Shown: in pieces, positions 50,082-59,678 of the stretch
How positions within the stretch are numbered: the first letter of the stretch is position 1
How the letters are laid out: every line of letters begins with the position of its first letter
Assembly (NCBI RefSeq): GCF_001553935.1
Contig: NZ_CP014232.1
Location: forward strand, 434,001 to 498,000
Source of the DNA: Actinomyces oris
GTDB lineage: Bacteria > Actinomycetota > Actinomycetes > Actinomycetales > Actinomycetaceae
DNA: 64,000 bases
Reading direction: 5' to 3'
Translations under genes and position numbers: made by a program
Notes under the pieces: generated by a model
Database searches by the model: none
What the model was told of the DNA's origin: nothing
Seen by the model: the letters and a program-made list of their open reading frames with translations, nothing else

Positions 50082-50891
50082 ATGTCTCCCCAACCTTGGG
50101 TGCTCGGCGCCGTGGCGCTCGGCTCCGTTGCGCTCATCGCCGGCCCGGTCTCCGCGTGGACAAGGCGCTACGTGCGAGAACCCTTCAAAGACGAGGGCGA
50201 GTCTAACGCAGGCGCGCGCTCCGAGACGGCCACCTCAGAAAACGCTGCGGATGGCACCACAGCCCGTGCAGGGGGCACCACCGAGCCACTCTCAGAAGCC
50301 TCAGGACCTCCCGCCTCGCTTGAGTATCCGACGCTCAAGCATCCCGGCCTCCTGGGCACGGCACCACAAGGACTACTGGCCCTGACTCTGTGCTTCCTGT
50401 GCCTCTGGTGGGGCAGTCGGATAGGCACCACCGCCGCGACTCTCACTGCCATCCCCGTGTACGCGCTGCTCGGATGCGCCGGAAGTGTCGATGCCGTGGC
50501 GCGCCTACTCCCCAACCGCCTCCTAGGGGCGACGACGGCCTGGCTGACTTCATGCGGCATCGTTGCGGTCATCTTGGATCCCAGCAGGGCACATTCGGCA
50601 CTCACTGCCGTGCTGTGCGCACTTTCAGCCGGCGGAATCAGCCTGCTGCTAGCGCTCTTTCGTAGCGGCCTGGGACTGGGAGACGTCAAACTGACCGCAG
50701 TGATCGGTCTCTGGCTGGGATGGTTCGACCCCTGGATGCTCGTCTTCGGACTGTGCATCGGAGTCTTCCTCGGCGGGATCGCCGCACTGTTCCTGCTCAT
50801 CACCCGTAGGGCTTCACGCAAGGACCCCATGGCCTACGGCCCATACCTCATCGCAGGAGCCCTGCTCACCTGGCCGCTGGCGATCGTTTGA
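50082..50891 (+). CDS. A24-family prepilin peptidase (TadV/CpaA type)
   Basis: A membrane aspartic peptidase that would cut the leader of Flp and TadE/F-type pseudopilins at a G-x bond. The two catalytic aspartates are recognisable in SVDAVARLLPNR and GLGLGDVKL. About seven hydrophobic helices are present after a polar 70-residue segment following the first helix. The N-terminal methyltransferase domain of PilD is missing, as in TadV. It heads the Tad gene set. Confidence 0.85.
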   Translation: MSPQPWVLGAVALGSVALIAGPVSAWTRRYVREPFKDEGESNAGARSETATSENAADGTTARAGGTTEPLSEASGPPASLEYPTLKHPGLLGTAPQGLLALTLCFLCLWWGSRIGTTAATLTAIPVYALLGCAGSVDAVARLLPNRLLGATTAWLTSCGIVAVILDPSRAHSALTAVLCALSAGGISLLLALFRSGLGLGDVKLTAVIGLWLGWFDPWMLVFGLCIGVFLGGIAALFLLITRRASRKDPMAYGPYLIAGALLTWPLAIV

Positions 50892-51096
50892 CATGACGAC
50901 GACCGTCACACCCTATGGGGAGAAGTACACAAACATTCCCGAGGAGCGTCGTGATAACGTCATAGACCGTTACAACTTCGTGATCCGCCAACACGACCGC
51001 GACTGTTGTGCAGATCACTTTCACACCATCGCCCACCAGCCCCAACCCCCCTTGGCCTCGCGCTCGACGCACCGCCAAGACATGTAAGGCCGTCTC

Positions 51097-51882
51097 ATGC
51101 TCGTGCTCACCGGTTCCCAGTCTCAGACGAACGCGACCAAGGACTGGGATCTGGGCGATGTGGCGTCCATACTCGAGCAGTCTCACCAGGCACCCACGTT
51201 GCTGCTGTGCCGAACTGGATCAGACGAGCACGCTGCCCGAACCATTCAGGGAGTCTTCAAACGCAGGGACCTTGGTGTCCTGGCCTTGGACGAACCTGAG
51301 ACTCGTTTCCGCGCCTTGGCCTACTGTCTCACCCAGCTTCACCCGCGGGCTTATGGTCAGGCCCCAATGGTTGTCGAGGCGCTGCAGCCTACACTACGAA
51401 CGACAGTTGCCCTCACCTCTGTCACTAAGCTGACCAACCCCTCACCCACGATCGGCCAGCATCTGCAGTCAATGATGCCCGGCTCTCGCTTTGCCCTCAC
51501 CTTGGGGCAAGGCCAAAGCCGCGTCACCAAGGTGAAAGCTGTCACCTGGGACCGGCCCCCACAGGGGACACTGGCGATCTGGGCCGCCGATGACAAGCAG
51601 AACCGGGTCACAGGAAGTTTACCTTCTCTGGGCATTCACCGTGAACCCTTACTTTCCGTATCCCACACCTGGCCGGCTAAGTGTTGGGCCGAGATGACGG
51701 CGCTCATTGCCGATCCCGGACCGCTCGTGTCACAGACACTTGCTCAGCTATCTCAGACGTTCTGCACATATTGCGGACACATGAGTTTACCTCAGGGGTG
51801 TCTGCTGTGCGGTACGTGGCCCAACATGTCAGCTTCGACGCTCCACACGTCAACCTCTCACCTCTACAAGGAGTCCCGATGA
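51097..51882 (+). CDS. Tad-linked hypothetical protein with C-terminal zinc ribbon
   Basis: I do not recognise this 261-residue protein. It is soluble, and the N-terminal part has alternating beta and helical stretches (APTLLLCRTGSD, VLALDEPETRFRAL). It contains a C-terminal CTYCGH-x(7)-CLLCG four-cysteine knuckle near residue 230 that could bind zinc. Its stop overlaps the cpaB start (ATGA), so it belongs to the Tad operon. About 205 bp without a gene precede it and may contain the operon promoter. Confidence 0.6.
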   Translation: MLVLTGSQSQTNATKDWDLGDVASILEQSHQAPTLLLCRTGSDEHAARTIQGVFKRRDLGVLALDEPETRFRALAYCLTQLHPRAYGQAPMVVEALQPTLRTTVALTSVTKLTNPSPTIGQHLQSMMPGSRFALTLGQGQSRVTKVKAVTWDRPPQGTLAIWAADDKQNRVTGSLPSLGIHREPLLSVSHTWPAKCWAEMTALIADPGPLVSQTLAQLSQTFCTYCGHMSLPQGCLLCGTWPNMSASTLHTSTSHLYKESR

Positions 51883-52598
51883 ATCCACGTCAACGACGAG
51901 GCGTCCTCCTCATTCTCGTCACGATCCTCGGTGCAGTGGTGACCTTCGTGGCTGTCTTCAGTTACGTTCAGTCGGTCTCATCCCAGGTGGGCCCCATGAC
52001 AACTGTTCTCAAGCTGTCGCAGCAGGTGACTGAGCTCAAGGAAATCAAAGCGGAGGACGTGGTCTCCGAGCAGGTTCCCAAGCGCTGGGTTCCCGACGAT
52101 GCAGTGCACGACATCAAGGACGTCCAGGGAAAGGTCACGGCGGCCACATACAGCAAAGGCGCAGTGCTGCAGTCCAGCATGCTTCAAGACCCTCCACAGT
52201 TAACAGAGGGATATCGTGAGATATCCATCATGATCGATGCAGAGACAGGCGTTGCCGGCAAGGTAACTCCAGGATCGCGTGTCGACATCGTCGCCACCTT
52301 GGAGGATCCGAACTCTAAAGCCCAAAAGGCTGAGATCATTATTGAGAATGCCCTCATCACTGAAGTCGGCGTTGTGACGAAGGTACAAGAAAAGGACAGC
52401 GACGGTAATTTCTCAGAAGAAAAAGACAGCCTTCCCGTGACCTTCTCGCTGACGCCTGAGCAATCACTCAAGCTTGCCTACGCCGAGAGCTACTCAACAA
52501 AGGTCCGTCTCCTATTGCGCCGCGACGGAGACCAGGGAAGTGCCAAGACCCAAGAATACTCCGCCAACAACGGAACTCCTGCTCAAGGAGCAAGCTGA
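51879..52598 (+). CDS. cpaB: Flp pilus assembly protein CpaB/RcpC
   Basis: A 239-residue protein with one N-terminal membrane helix (about 8-30), an SAF-like domain (IKAEDVVSEQVPKRWVPDD) and the RcpC core (ISIMIDAETGVAGKVTPGSR, VDIVATLEDP). In Gram-negative Tad systems it works near the secretin; in Gram-positives, which lack one, it probably spans the envelope between membrane and wall. AGGAG precedes ATG 51879. It abuts the tadZ fusion gene by one base. Confidence 0.87.
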   Translation: MNPRQRRGVLLILVTILGAVVTFVAVFSYVQSVSSQVGPMTTVLKLSQQVTELKEIKAEDVVSEQVPKRWVPDDAVHDIKDVQGKVTAATYSKGAVLQSSMLQDPPQLTEGYREISIMIDAETGVAGKVTPGSRVDIVATLEDPNSKAQKAEIIIENALITEVGVVTKVQEKDSDGNFSEEKDSLPVTFSLTPEQSLKLAYAESYSTKVRLLLRRDGDQGSAKTQEYSANNGTPAQGAS

Positions 52599-54127
52599 TG
52601 CTGTATCTAGTGACGAACCACGAAGAGACGCGTCAGCAGGTACTGGCGGCCATTGCGGAAGCAGAAGGGATCGGCGAAGTCCGCACGGTGGCCTCGCCCG
52701 AGAAGCTGAGAGAATACATAGATCCCGACGTCACATCATGCGTCTTGGTCGACGAGGCATTGGCGCCGCACGCGGCTATGCCCACCGTTCAAGAGTTTTC
52801 CCGTGCCTACCCACTCATCCCGGTCGTCCTGTTGAGCCGGACTCACACGTCCGAGAGTGTTGTCGCAGCAATGGACTCCGGCGCAAGGACCGTCCTGGCT
52901 CTTCCGTTGTCACTCGAGGAGATAACAAACCGTCTTCTTCCTGTTCTGGCATGGTCACGTGCAGTTCGGAGCGAAGCGTCAAGCAGAGAAGAGCTCACCA
53001 CACGTCGCCAGGGCACGATTACCGCCATCGTGGGCGCCAAGGGAGGTGTGGGAACATCAACGATGGCACTCATGGCTGCAGCGCAACTCGCTCAGGGAAC
53101 TCGCACCTGCTTGGTGGATCTCGATGTCCGTAGCGGCGATCTCGCTGCAATGACAGGTATCTCGGTGCGTCGATCCATCGCCGATCTGGCCGACATAGCA
53201 GCCGAGGCCAGTACACGAGAAATTGCCGAAGTCATGTATCCGCTCCCCGGTGGCATCTCCCTTCTCCCCGCCCCAGAACAGGGTGAAACAGGCGAGGCCC
53301 TTACTGAGTCCGCCACACGCCAGATTCTTGCCATGCTGCGCTACCAGTTCGACCATGTGATTCTGGACTGCGGTTGCCGGCTCGACGACGTTCTGGCCAT
53401 GGGCCTTGACTCTGCCGACCAAGTGCTCATCGTGGCAACGCCCGACGCACCGGCTCTGCGCTCCGTACGTCGCCTGACTGACGCTCTCGATCGGCTCGAC
53501 ATATCACTTGGGCGCTCTTTCGGGCTGGTGGTCAATATGACCACACGGCGACGCGAGATCCAGCCCACCACAGCTGCGAAAATGACCGGAATAGCGTTGG
53601 CCACCAGCGTTCCCGACCTCACAGCACACATCGAGATGGCAGTGAACTCGAACACTCTACTGACCTCGAAAGTCCCCTCGATGGCTAAAGCTGCCCGCTC
53701 TCTGTCCGACAGCATCTCAAGATACACTGCAGCGTCTCCGGATGCCGCTGTCCATCAAACGACCAGTCCGACCAAGTCGACACGACGACGCTGGCTTCGT
53801 CGCACAGAGCGAGGGCAAATCACCGTAGAGTTCCCCATTGTGTTCGCTCTGGCAACAGCCGCAATCTTGATGTGCGTCCAGGCGCTCAGCATCGGGGTGA
53901 CATACATGTATGCCACAAACGCAGCCAACGAAGCGGCACGTGCTTACGGGACTGGTAAGACTCCAACCCAAGTACAACAGGTCGTCGCACAAAAGCTACC
54001 TGACACGTACGTTCAAGGATTGAAGATCACCCGTTCTGGCTCCAACAACGTAACCGTTACTCTTCCCATCCCGTCGGTCATTGACATCACCACTTCCGCC
54101 GACGCCGGAATCGTTTGGGAGAAATAA
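52598..54127 (+). CDS. TadZ/CpaE ATPase fused to a TadE-like pseudopilin
   Basis: A 509-residue fusion. Residues 1-125 form a receiver-like domain and 138-375 a ParA/MinD-type ATPase with deviant Walker A GAKGGVGTST (146-155), together a TadZ that would localise the Tad machine. After a Ser/Thr/Arg linker, residues about 405-509 read RRTERGQITVEFPIVFALAT with a single membrane helix, a TadE-type segment including a G-x4-E prepilin site. No ATG, GTG or TTG exists in frame in the linker, so a separate TadE cannot be started upstream of the helix. The next gene overlaps its stop by one base. Confidence 0.8.
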   Translation: MLYLVTNHEETRQQVLAAIAEAEGIGEVRTVASPEKLREYIDPDVTSCVLVDEALAPHAAMPTVQEFSRAYPLIPVVLLSRTHTSESVVAAMDSGARTVLALPLSLEEITNRLLPVLAWSRAVRSEASSREELTTRRQGTITAIVGAKGGVGTSTMALMAAAQLAQGTRTCLVDLDVRSGDLAAMTGISVRRSIADLADIAAEASTREIAEVMYPLPGGISLLPAPEQGETGEALTESATRQILAMLRYQFDHVILDCGCRLDDVLAMGLDSADQVLIVATPDAPALRSVRRLTDALDRLDISLGRSFGLVVNMTTRRREIQPTTAAKMTGIALATSVPDLTAHIEMAVNSNTLLTSKVPSMAKAARSLSDSISRYTAASPDAAVHQTTSPTKSTRRRWLRRTERGQITVEFPIVFALATAAILMCVQALSIGVTYMYATNAANEAARAYGTGKTPTQVQQVVAQKLPDTYVQGLKITRSGSNNVTVTLPIPSVIDITTSADAGIVWEK

Positions 54128-54537
54128 TGCGTTCAGCAATCATAAGCAACAACGGTCTTGATATCGCGTCGTGCGGTAGAAAGCTGTCACGCCGACTACG
54201 TCGTGACGAACAGGGGATCCTTGATATAGAACTTGTGGCGTTCATTCCAATCCTTGTGCTAGTCACGATATTTCTTGTACAAGGGTTCTTCGCAGTATCC
54301 ACCGTAACGTCGGTGAGTGCAGCCGCCCGAGATGGCGCTCGTGCAGCGATGCTAGGCCGTTCCCCCGAACAGGCGGCACGTGATGCACTTCCTAAATGGG
54401 TGCAGTTGGAGTCCGTGTCGGACACATGCAAAGACAAGCACTGCGTCAAAGTAACCGCCCGCGTACCTATCGGTATTCCATCGTTCACGAGCAAGAATGT
54501 CACAGTGACAAGAACAGCAGACTTCCCCAAGGGCTGA
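54127..54537 (+). CDS. tadE: TadE-like pseudopilin
   Basis: A 136-residue protein with a basic N-terminus ending RRDEQG (Gly30), then ILDIELVAFIPILVLVTIF, giving Glu at +5 after the presumed cut and a single membrane helix. The rest is extracytoplasmic with two cysteines (SDTCKDKHC) that may form a disulphide. ATG 54127 overlaps the fusion gene stop (TAATG). It is probably a minor pilin or assembly pseudopilin. Confidence 0.75.
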   Translation: MRSAIISNNGLDIASCGRKLSRRLRRDEQGILDIELVAFIPILVLVTIFLVQGFFAVSTVTSVSAAARDGARAAMLGRSPEQAARDALPKWVQLESVSDTCKDKHCVKVTARVPIGIPSFTSKNVTVTRTADFPKG

Positions 54538-54538
54538 C

Positions 54539-55828
54539 ATGGCACTCCGAGATCGTATTTCCGTCCCGATTTCTAAATCAACTCGATCCTCCAAAGACAA
54601 GGAGGACCTCGTCACGCTCTACAAAGCTCGCCTTCTTGACGAAATCAATTTGGAGGAGGTTGCCGAGCTTGAGCTGGCTCAGCAACGTGCACGCCTAGAA
54701 AGAGTGCTTTCAAGGCTGCTCTCGCTTGAAGGCCCCGTCATGACGCCTCGCGAGCGCGCTTGGCTCATCAAAAGAGTCATCGATGACGCCGTTGGCTTAG
54801 GAGTGCTCGAACCCCTGATCGCAGATGAAACGGTCACTGAAATCATGGTCAACGGAGTCGACGATGTGTTCATTGAACGTTCCGGCCGAATCGAACGGGT
54901 ACCAACAAAGTTCACGTCGGAAGCCGAGATATACCGGCTTATTGACCGCATCGTCTCATCGGTGAATCGCCGCGTCGACGAATCAAGTCCTATGGTGGAC
55001 GCCCGTCTGGCAGGAGGCGAGCGTGTTAACGTCATTATCCCTCCATTGGCTCTCGACGGACCCAGCATCACCATTCGTCGATTTCCTCAACCGTTCCAAC
55101 TCTCTGACCTCGTCAACCGCAACAGCATTCCTTCAGAAGCTGCCGAATTTCTTGAGGCACTGGTTGCCGCACGTTTCAGCATTCTAGTCTCCGGAGGAAC
55201 TGGCACAGGAAAAACAACCTTCCTCAACGCCCTTTCCGGCGTGATTTCAGACCATGAACGTATCATCACAATCGAAGATGCCGCGGAGCTCTCGTTGCAA
55301 CAGCCTCACGTCGTGCGTCTTGAAGCAAGACCGCCCAATATTGAGGGCAAGGGGCAGGTAACTATCCGTGACTTGGTGAAAAATTCACTGCGCATGCGCC
55401 CCGATAGAATCATTGTTGGTGAAGTTCGTGGGGGCGAGGCGCTGGACATGCTGCAGGCCATGAATACCGGCCATGAAGGCTCACTTACAACAGTCCACGC
55501 CAATTCGCCGATCGACGCCTTAAGCCGGCTTGAAACACTAGCCACGATGTCTGACGTGACACTTCCAGTGGATACCATCAGGGATCAAATCAACGGAGCT
55601 ATTGACATCATAGTACAACTTGAAAGAGATTCTCAAGGCATGCGTCGCGTCAATACGATCGAAACGGTGGTTTCAGAACATCGTGAACACTATTCAACAA
55701 CTGTTCTTTTACGCCACGTCAAGAACGACGGAGAACTGGGGGACCATTTCGAGTTCCGCGGACTGCCCGACAACGTAAAACAACGTCTTCAAAGAAGCGG
55801 CATCCGTGTCGAAACTTCTGCGAGTTGA
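54539..55828 (+). CDS. tadA: Tad secretion ATPase TadA/CpaF
   Basis: A 429-residue hexameric type II/IV secretion ATPase that powers pilus polymerisation. Walker [16 protein letters not shown] is near residue 218, the Asp box ([18 protein letters not shown]) and Walker [14 protein letters not shown] follow, and the His box is [15 protein letters not shown]. The N-terminal [18 protein letters not shown] stretch ([16 protein letters not shown]) is typical of the family. Codons are AT-richer than in the ribosomal genes. Confidence 0.93.
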   Translation: MALRDRISVPISKSTRSSKDKEDLVTLYKARLLDEINLEEVAELELAQQRARLERVLSRLLSLEGPVMTPRERAWLIKRVIDDAVGLGVLEPLIADETVTEIMVNGVDDVFIERSGRIERVPTKFTSEAEIYRLIDRIVSSVNRRVDESSPMVDARLAGGERVNVIIPPLALDGPSITIRRFPQPFQLSDLVNRNSIPSEAAEFLEALVAARFSILVSGGTGTGKTTFLNALSGVISDHERIITIEDAAELSLQQPHVVRLEARPPNIEGKGQVTIRDLVKNSLRMRPDRIIVGEVRGGEALDMLQAMNTGHEGSLTTVHANSPIDALSRLETLATMSDVTLPVDTIRDQINGAIDIIVQLERDSQGMRRVNTIETVVSEHREHYSTTVLLRHVKNDGELGDHFEFRGLPDNVKQRLQRSGIRVETSAS

Positions 55829-55842
55829 GCGAGGGTCTTACA

Positions 55843-56766
55843 ATGATCGATACGCCATTGATTTTCGTTTGCACGTTAGTCACTTTGATGACTGGCTGTT
55901 TTGCGGTCATCACTTTAAGCAGCAATACCTCGCGGACCAGCGTGATTGAATATGGTCTAGGTGCGACATCCAACAGCAAACGACAGCCACTGAGAGAGTT
56001 GGCATTCAAGTACAACAATCTGTTCTTCAACCTACCATTACGTAGACGCCTGTCTCGGGCTGGACTACGATGGAGTGCACTATCGACTGAGCTAGTTCTT
56101 GGAAGTACGATGTTGCTCGTATACCTGGCATGCCGCCAGTTTATTGGGAATATTGCCGGCATGATTATGGCGCTTTCTACTCCGTTATTTTTCTTTCGTT
56201 GGCTTCAACGAAAGATACTACAACGTACCGAGCGGTTCGTAGACCAACTTCCCGAGGTGTCTAGAACTCTCTCTAACGGGACGTCCGCAGGCTTGTCAAT
56301 AGAGAGGGCGCTTGCACTTGCTTCGCAAGAATCGTCGGATCCAGCTCGAACCGAGCTCCAGCAGGTGGTCGCTCAACTATCCTTGGGGCGATCGTTGGAG
56401 TACGCCATGAACAGCATGTCTGATCGAATGCCGTCCCGTGAGCTCAACATACTCGTGCGCACCATTGTCATCCAGTCTCGGTCGGGTGGTGCTCTTGTCT
56501 CAGCGCTACAGGACATAGCGAGAGCCTTAGAGGATCGAAAGCAACTCCGTCGAGAAGTGCGTACCGCGATATTGAGTGCCTCCGTGAGCGGATACATCGT
56601 TCCTTTCATCGGGATAGCGGCTGTTCTACTGATCAATGCAATGAAGCCTGGGGTTCTTGACGAGATGGCAAGGACAACTTTGGGACAGATTATCCTGCTG
56701 TCCTCACTGTTGTGTATTTTCTCGGGAATCATCCTGATGCGTATATTCTCGCGAGTTGAGGTGTGA
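55843..56766 (+). CDS. tadB: Tad inner-membrane platform protein TadB
   Basis: A 307-residue GspF-type membrane protein. It has two N-terminal helices, a cytoplasmic domain with LPEVSRTLSNGTSAGLSIER and SGGALVSALQDIARALEDRK, and two C-terminal helices. ATG 55843, with GAGGG 7 nt upstream, is preferred over TTG 55825 at the tadA stop. With TadC it forms the platform on which TadA works. Confidence 0.88.
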   Translation: MIDTPLIFVCTLVTLMTGCFAVITLSSNTSRTSVIEYGLGATSNSKRQPLRELAFKYNNLFFNLPLRRRLSRAGLRWSALSTELVLGSTMLLVYLACRQFIGNIAGMIMALSTPLFFFRWLQRKILQRTERFVDQLPEVSRTLSNGTSAGLSIERALALASQESSDPARTELQQVVAQLSLGRSLEYAMNSMSDRMPSRELNILVRTIVIQSRSGGALVSALQDIARALEDRKQLRREVRTAILSASVSGYIVPFIGIAAVLLINAMKPGVLDEMARTTLGQIILLSSLLCIFSGIILMRIFSRVEV

Positions 56767-56768
56767 CA

Positions 56769-57668
56769 ATGCTGCCAGTCATCATTGCTTCTTTGTCCTC
56801 TTTTTTGGTTCTCATGTCTGCGTACGGCGTTCGCATCATTCGGAGAGAAGGCGCCGAAAAGTATGTTGAGGTCACTGCCGGAAGCGACGTCGACTCGCCT
56901 GAAGAAAGACGTCGTCCATTTTATGCTATCATCGACGGCCTTGGATTACGCGCGCAAAGAACCCTTCGAAGGGTATACGGCGAGAAGCGTCTAGACGCGC
57001 TGGGCAAGCGAATCAGGCGTGCAGGTAATCCCGAGAACCTTACTTTGGATCAGTATATTCAAAGAGAATCGGGTTTCATAGTCCTGTCCGCAATCATACT
57101 GGTTCTATTTACGGCAGTGGGGAACATTTACTTAGGAGTCGCGTTCGGACTGCTTTTTTCTACCTGGATGCAGATCTGGCTATTCTACGAACTGCGGCGC
57201 AGGCGAAGTAGGATAGATCGAGACCTACCAGACTTTCTGGACGTTCTGACCGTCACAGTTCGCTCCGGAACACCATTCCGAAACGCGCTCGAGCGAGTGT
57301 GTGGGCACTACGCTAGTCCTCTTTCCGATGAAATGATGACTACACTTCGTGAAATACGAATGGGAGTGCCCTTCAGGACGGCATTCCTCAATGTCAAGGA
57401 CCGATGCGACTCTGACAACTTCGATTCGTTCGTGGTGGCGCTCCTGCAGTCCGAAGAACTCGGCACTCCTATTGCAGATGCACTCCAATCCATAGTAAAA
57501 GAGATCAGAAGCGAGCGTGCAGAACAAGTCCGTCAAGCCGCCGCGAAGACATCACCGAAGGTCGCTTTCATTGCAACAGTCACAATGATGCCTGGCACTA
57601 TGATTCTCATGATGGGAGGAATGTATTACGCGTATGGAGATGTGTTTAGCAAGATTTTTAAAGGGTAG
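56769..57668 (+). CDS. tadC: Tad inner-membrane platform protein TadC
   Basis: A 299-residue paralog of TadB with the same fold: RDLPDFLDVLTVTVRSGTPF, then EELGTPIADALQSIVKEIRS and C-terminal helices ending near MMPGTMILMMGGMYY. ATG 56769, just after the tadB stop, is used; GTG 56763 is in frame. Confidence 0.88.
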   Translation: MLPVIIASLSSFLVLMSAYGVRIIRREGAEKYVEVTAGSDVDSPEERRRPFYAIIDGLGLRAQRTLRRVYGEKRLDALGKRIRRAGNPENLTLDQYIQRESGFIVLSAIILVLFTAVGNIYLGVAFGLLFSTWMQIWLFYELRRRRSRIDRDLPDFLDVLTVTVRSGTPFRNALERVCGHYASPLSDEMMTTLREIRMGVPFRTAFLNVKDRCDSDNFDSFVVALLQSEELGTPIADALQSIVKEIRSERAEQVRQAAAKTSPKVAFIATVTMMPGTMILMMGGMYYAYGDVFSKIFKG

Positions 57669-58916
57669 ATGATGTCAGAGGTGACTTCAGGCGTGTTCAA
57701 ACAGTCCCATTCTCAGTTGATTCTAAATCGTTCGCTCTCGGGGGCGGTCGGTATGGTCTGTGATGTTCGGCTTGGAATACTACTTGCCTGTGAAATCGCA
57801 TTGTTGACCGCCGAAGCAAATTTCTTTGACATTCTACAGATTCTATTGACGATGGCGATGAGCTGGCTGCCATTGCATCTGTTTTCGAAGTTCCCACAAG
57901 CGCTAGTGAATGGATTTTATTTCCCTCTTTCGGATCTCGCGATTAGTGTGATCTTGATATTCTCTCTGCGCGAGAACTACTACGGAATTCAGCATCTTCT
58001 ATTCGCTTACATTCTGACTTCTGCGCTTTTAGAGGGACTTCTAGTTAACTTATCATATAAAGTTATCTGGTCTAGCGCCGTCATTGTTGCCTTGGCCTTA
58101 TCGCGCTCTCAGTCACAGACATTGGCGACATCACTTACTGTGTTTGTGGTGCTTTCCTTGGGCGTGGTTTTCGCGATAGTTTTGGGTGATCGTTTACGTA
58201 GCCAGTTTGAAGACATTGATAGACTTACTGAAGAAACTATGAGTATTCGAGCAGAAGAACGGGCTCTTGCAGAACGCCTAGTCATTGCAAGAGACTTACA
58301 TGATTCTCTTGCGAAGAGTGTTCATGGTATTCGTATGTTGGCAGAGACACTGACCGCCGACCTCGAGGAGACTCAGCACCAAGACTCCACTCTAAGTCGC
58401 ACTCTCTTTGAGTCAGCAGATGAAGCTAGCAGGGAGGCGCGTCTTATTCTAGACGGATTGCGCGTCACCGACCATGGGCAAAGTAGCCTATTGGATTGGC
58501 TCATCGATCAAGTATATCGTTGGGGTGCTCGCACGGGAGTCGAGGTTGTCTGTTCTCAAACCAGAGGCAGTTCCGATCACCAGCCATTTTCTTCTGAGGT
58601 TGTATGGCACATCCAACGTATTCTTGGCGAAATACTGACCAACATTGAGAAGCATGCTCACGCAACTACCGTTTTCGTCGATCTTAGCGTCGACTCGACG
58701 TCATTGACACTAGAAATTCGCGACAACGGCATTGGTTTGTCTTCAGGCTGCGTTCACACTCCCGCTGAGGGTCACTACGGAATTGAAGGGATGTTCGAGC
58801 GCGCTCACATCCTCAATGCGACACTGACGATAGATGGCCACTCTGCCGCTGGCGGCGTGCATACCGTCCTGACGGTGCCTCTCGATTCACTGGATTCCGT
58901 TGAAGGAGCAGCATGA
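57669..58916 (+). CDS. NarX/LiaS-type sensor histidine kinase
   Basis: A 415-residue membrane kinase. The N-terminus has about five to six hydrophobic helices without an obvious ligand domain. A coiled linker (IDRLTEETMSIRAEERALAE) leads to the HisKA_3 dimerisation segment ARDLHDSLAKSVHG with His211, and the ATP-binding domain shows NIEKHAHATTV and EIRDNGIGL. It follows tadC directly and overlaps the response regulator (ATGA), so it probably senses an envelope cue controlling pilus genes. Confidence 0.88.
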   Translation: MMSEVTSGVFKQSHSQLILNRSLSGAVGMVCDVRLGILLACEIALLTAEANFFDILQILLTMAMSWLPLHLFSKFPQALVNGFYFPLSDLAISVILIFSLRENYYGIQHLLFAYILTSALLEGLLVNLSYKVIWSSAVIVALALSRSQSQTLATSLTVFVVLSLGVVFAIVLGDRLRSQFEDIDRLTEETMSIRAEERALAERLVIARDLHDSLAKSVHGIRMLAETLTADLEETQHQDSTLSRTLFESADEASREARLILDGLRVTDHGQSSLLDWLIDQVYRWGARTGVEVVCSQTRGSSDHQPFSSEVVWHIQRILGEILTNIEKHAHATTVFVDLSVDSTSLTLEIRDNGIGLSSGCVHTPAEGHYGIEGMFERAHILNATLTIDGHSAAGGVHTVLTVPLDSLDSVEGAA

Positions 58917-59581
58917 AGGTTCTGGTTGTTGATGATAATCCTATTGTGCGTGCAGGTCTTTCGGCGGTATTGGGACGAATGGCAGATGTCAGCGAGATTT
59001 TTGAGGCAGAAGACGCCTTCACCGCACTTGAAATGGCTGCGCTTCATTCTCCGGAGGTCATCCTGCTTGACGTCCTTATGCCGCCAGGACGTTCTGGCAT
59101 CGATATTCTTCCGGAGCTTCCGCAATCTTCCTCAGTCATTATGCTGACATCTACTCAAGATTCGTCAACGATTCGTCTTGCCTTGGAGAGAGGAGCAAGG
59201 GGGTACTTAGTTCACGGTCAACTCGGTACTAACGAGATCTCTGGGGCTATTGAGACCTGTCGAAATGGTGGGTTAGTTCTGGGGCAGGAAGCTGCCGATG
59301 TATTCTTTTGCGACCCACAGAATGAAGAATACAATCCGCTGCTATCAGAACTTTCAGACCGAGAGGCTGAAATTTTGTCATTGGCTGCGCAGGGTTTAAC
59401 GAATCAGGAGATCGCCTCTCGACTATTTCTTTCGGAACGAACGGTAAAAAACTACATCAATGCTACGTACCCCAAGATCGGGGTTCATGACAGGTCTGAG
59501 GCGGTCGCCGCCTGGCACAGGGCGGCAACAGGGCGCCGGCAGGGGCGATCGCCCCAAGACAGGGCTGACCAACACCCGTAG
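58913..59581 (+). CDS. NarL/FixJ-type response regulator
   Basis: A 222-residue regulator. The receiver domain starts MKVLVVDDNPIVRAGLSAVL with phospho-acceptor Asp53 in VILLDVLMPP. The LuxR-type HTH lies at about 145-200 (LSDREAEILSLAAQGLTNQE). A basic 20-residue tail follows. It is the partner of the overlapping kinase. The next gene, the Flp-like pilin, has its own upstream region and is a natural target. Confidence 0.9.
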   Translation: MKVLVVDDNPIVRAGLSAVLGRMADVSEIFEAEDAFTALEMAALHSPEVILLDVLMPPGRSGIDILPELPQSSSVIMLTSTQDSSTIRLALERGARGYLVHGQLGTNEISGAIETCRNGGLVLGQEAADVFFCDPQNEEYNPLLSELSDREAEILSLAAQGLTNQEIASRLFLSERTVKNYINATYPKIGVHDRSEAVAAWHRAATGRRQGRSPQDRADQHP

Positions 59582-59590
59582 TGTTTTCTT

Positions 59591-59620
59591 TTGACAGGGC
59601 ATTCGCAGACCGCATCGCAT
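59591..59620 (+). promoter_or_regulatory. Possible promoter of the Flp-like pilin gene
   Basis: A perfect TTGACA at 59591-59596 lies 10 nt after the regulator stop. The -10 is weak (TCGCAT, 18 bp away), as expected for an activator-dependent promoter. An imperfect GCATC/GATGC inverted repeat overlaps the -10 side. Confidence 0.4.
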
Positions 59621-59678
59621 CCTGATGCAGCGTTTCGGGTGCCGCTCAACTCATCACAAAACAGAGAGGTACATCAAC

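Noticed and set aside
50893..51087. 64-codon ORF after the prepilin peptidase
   Set aside because: No ribosome site or family feature, and it occupies the likely promoter region of the following operon.
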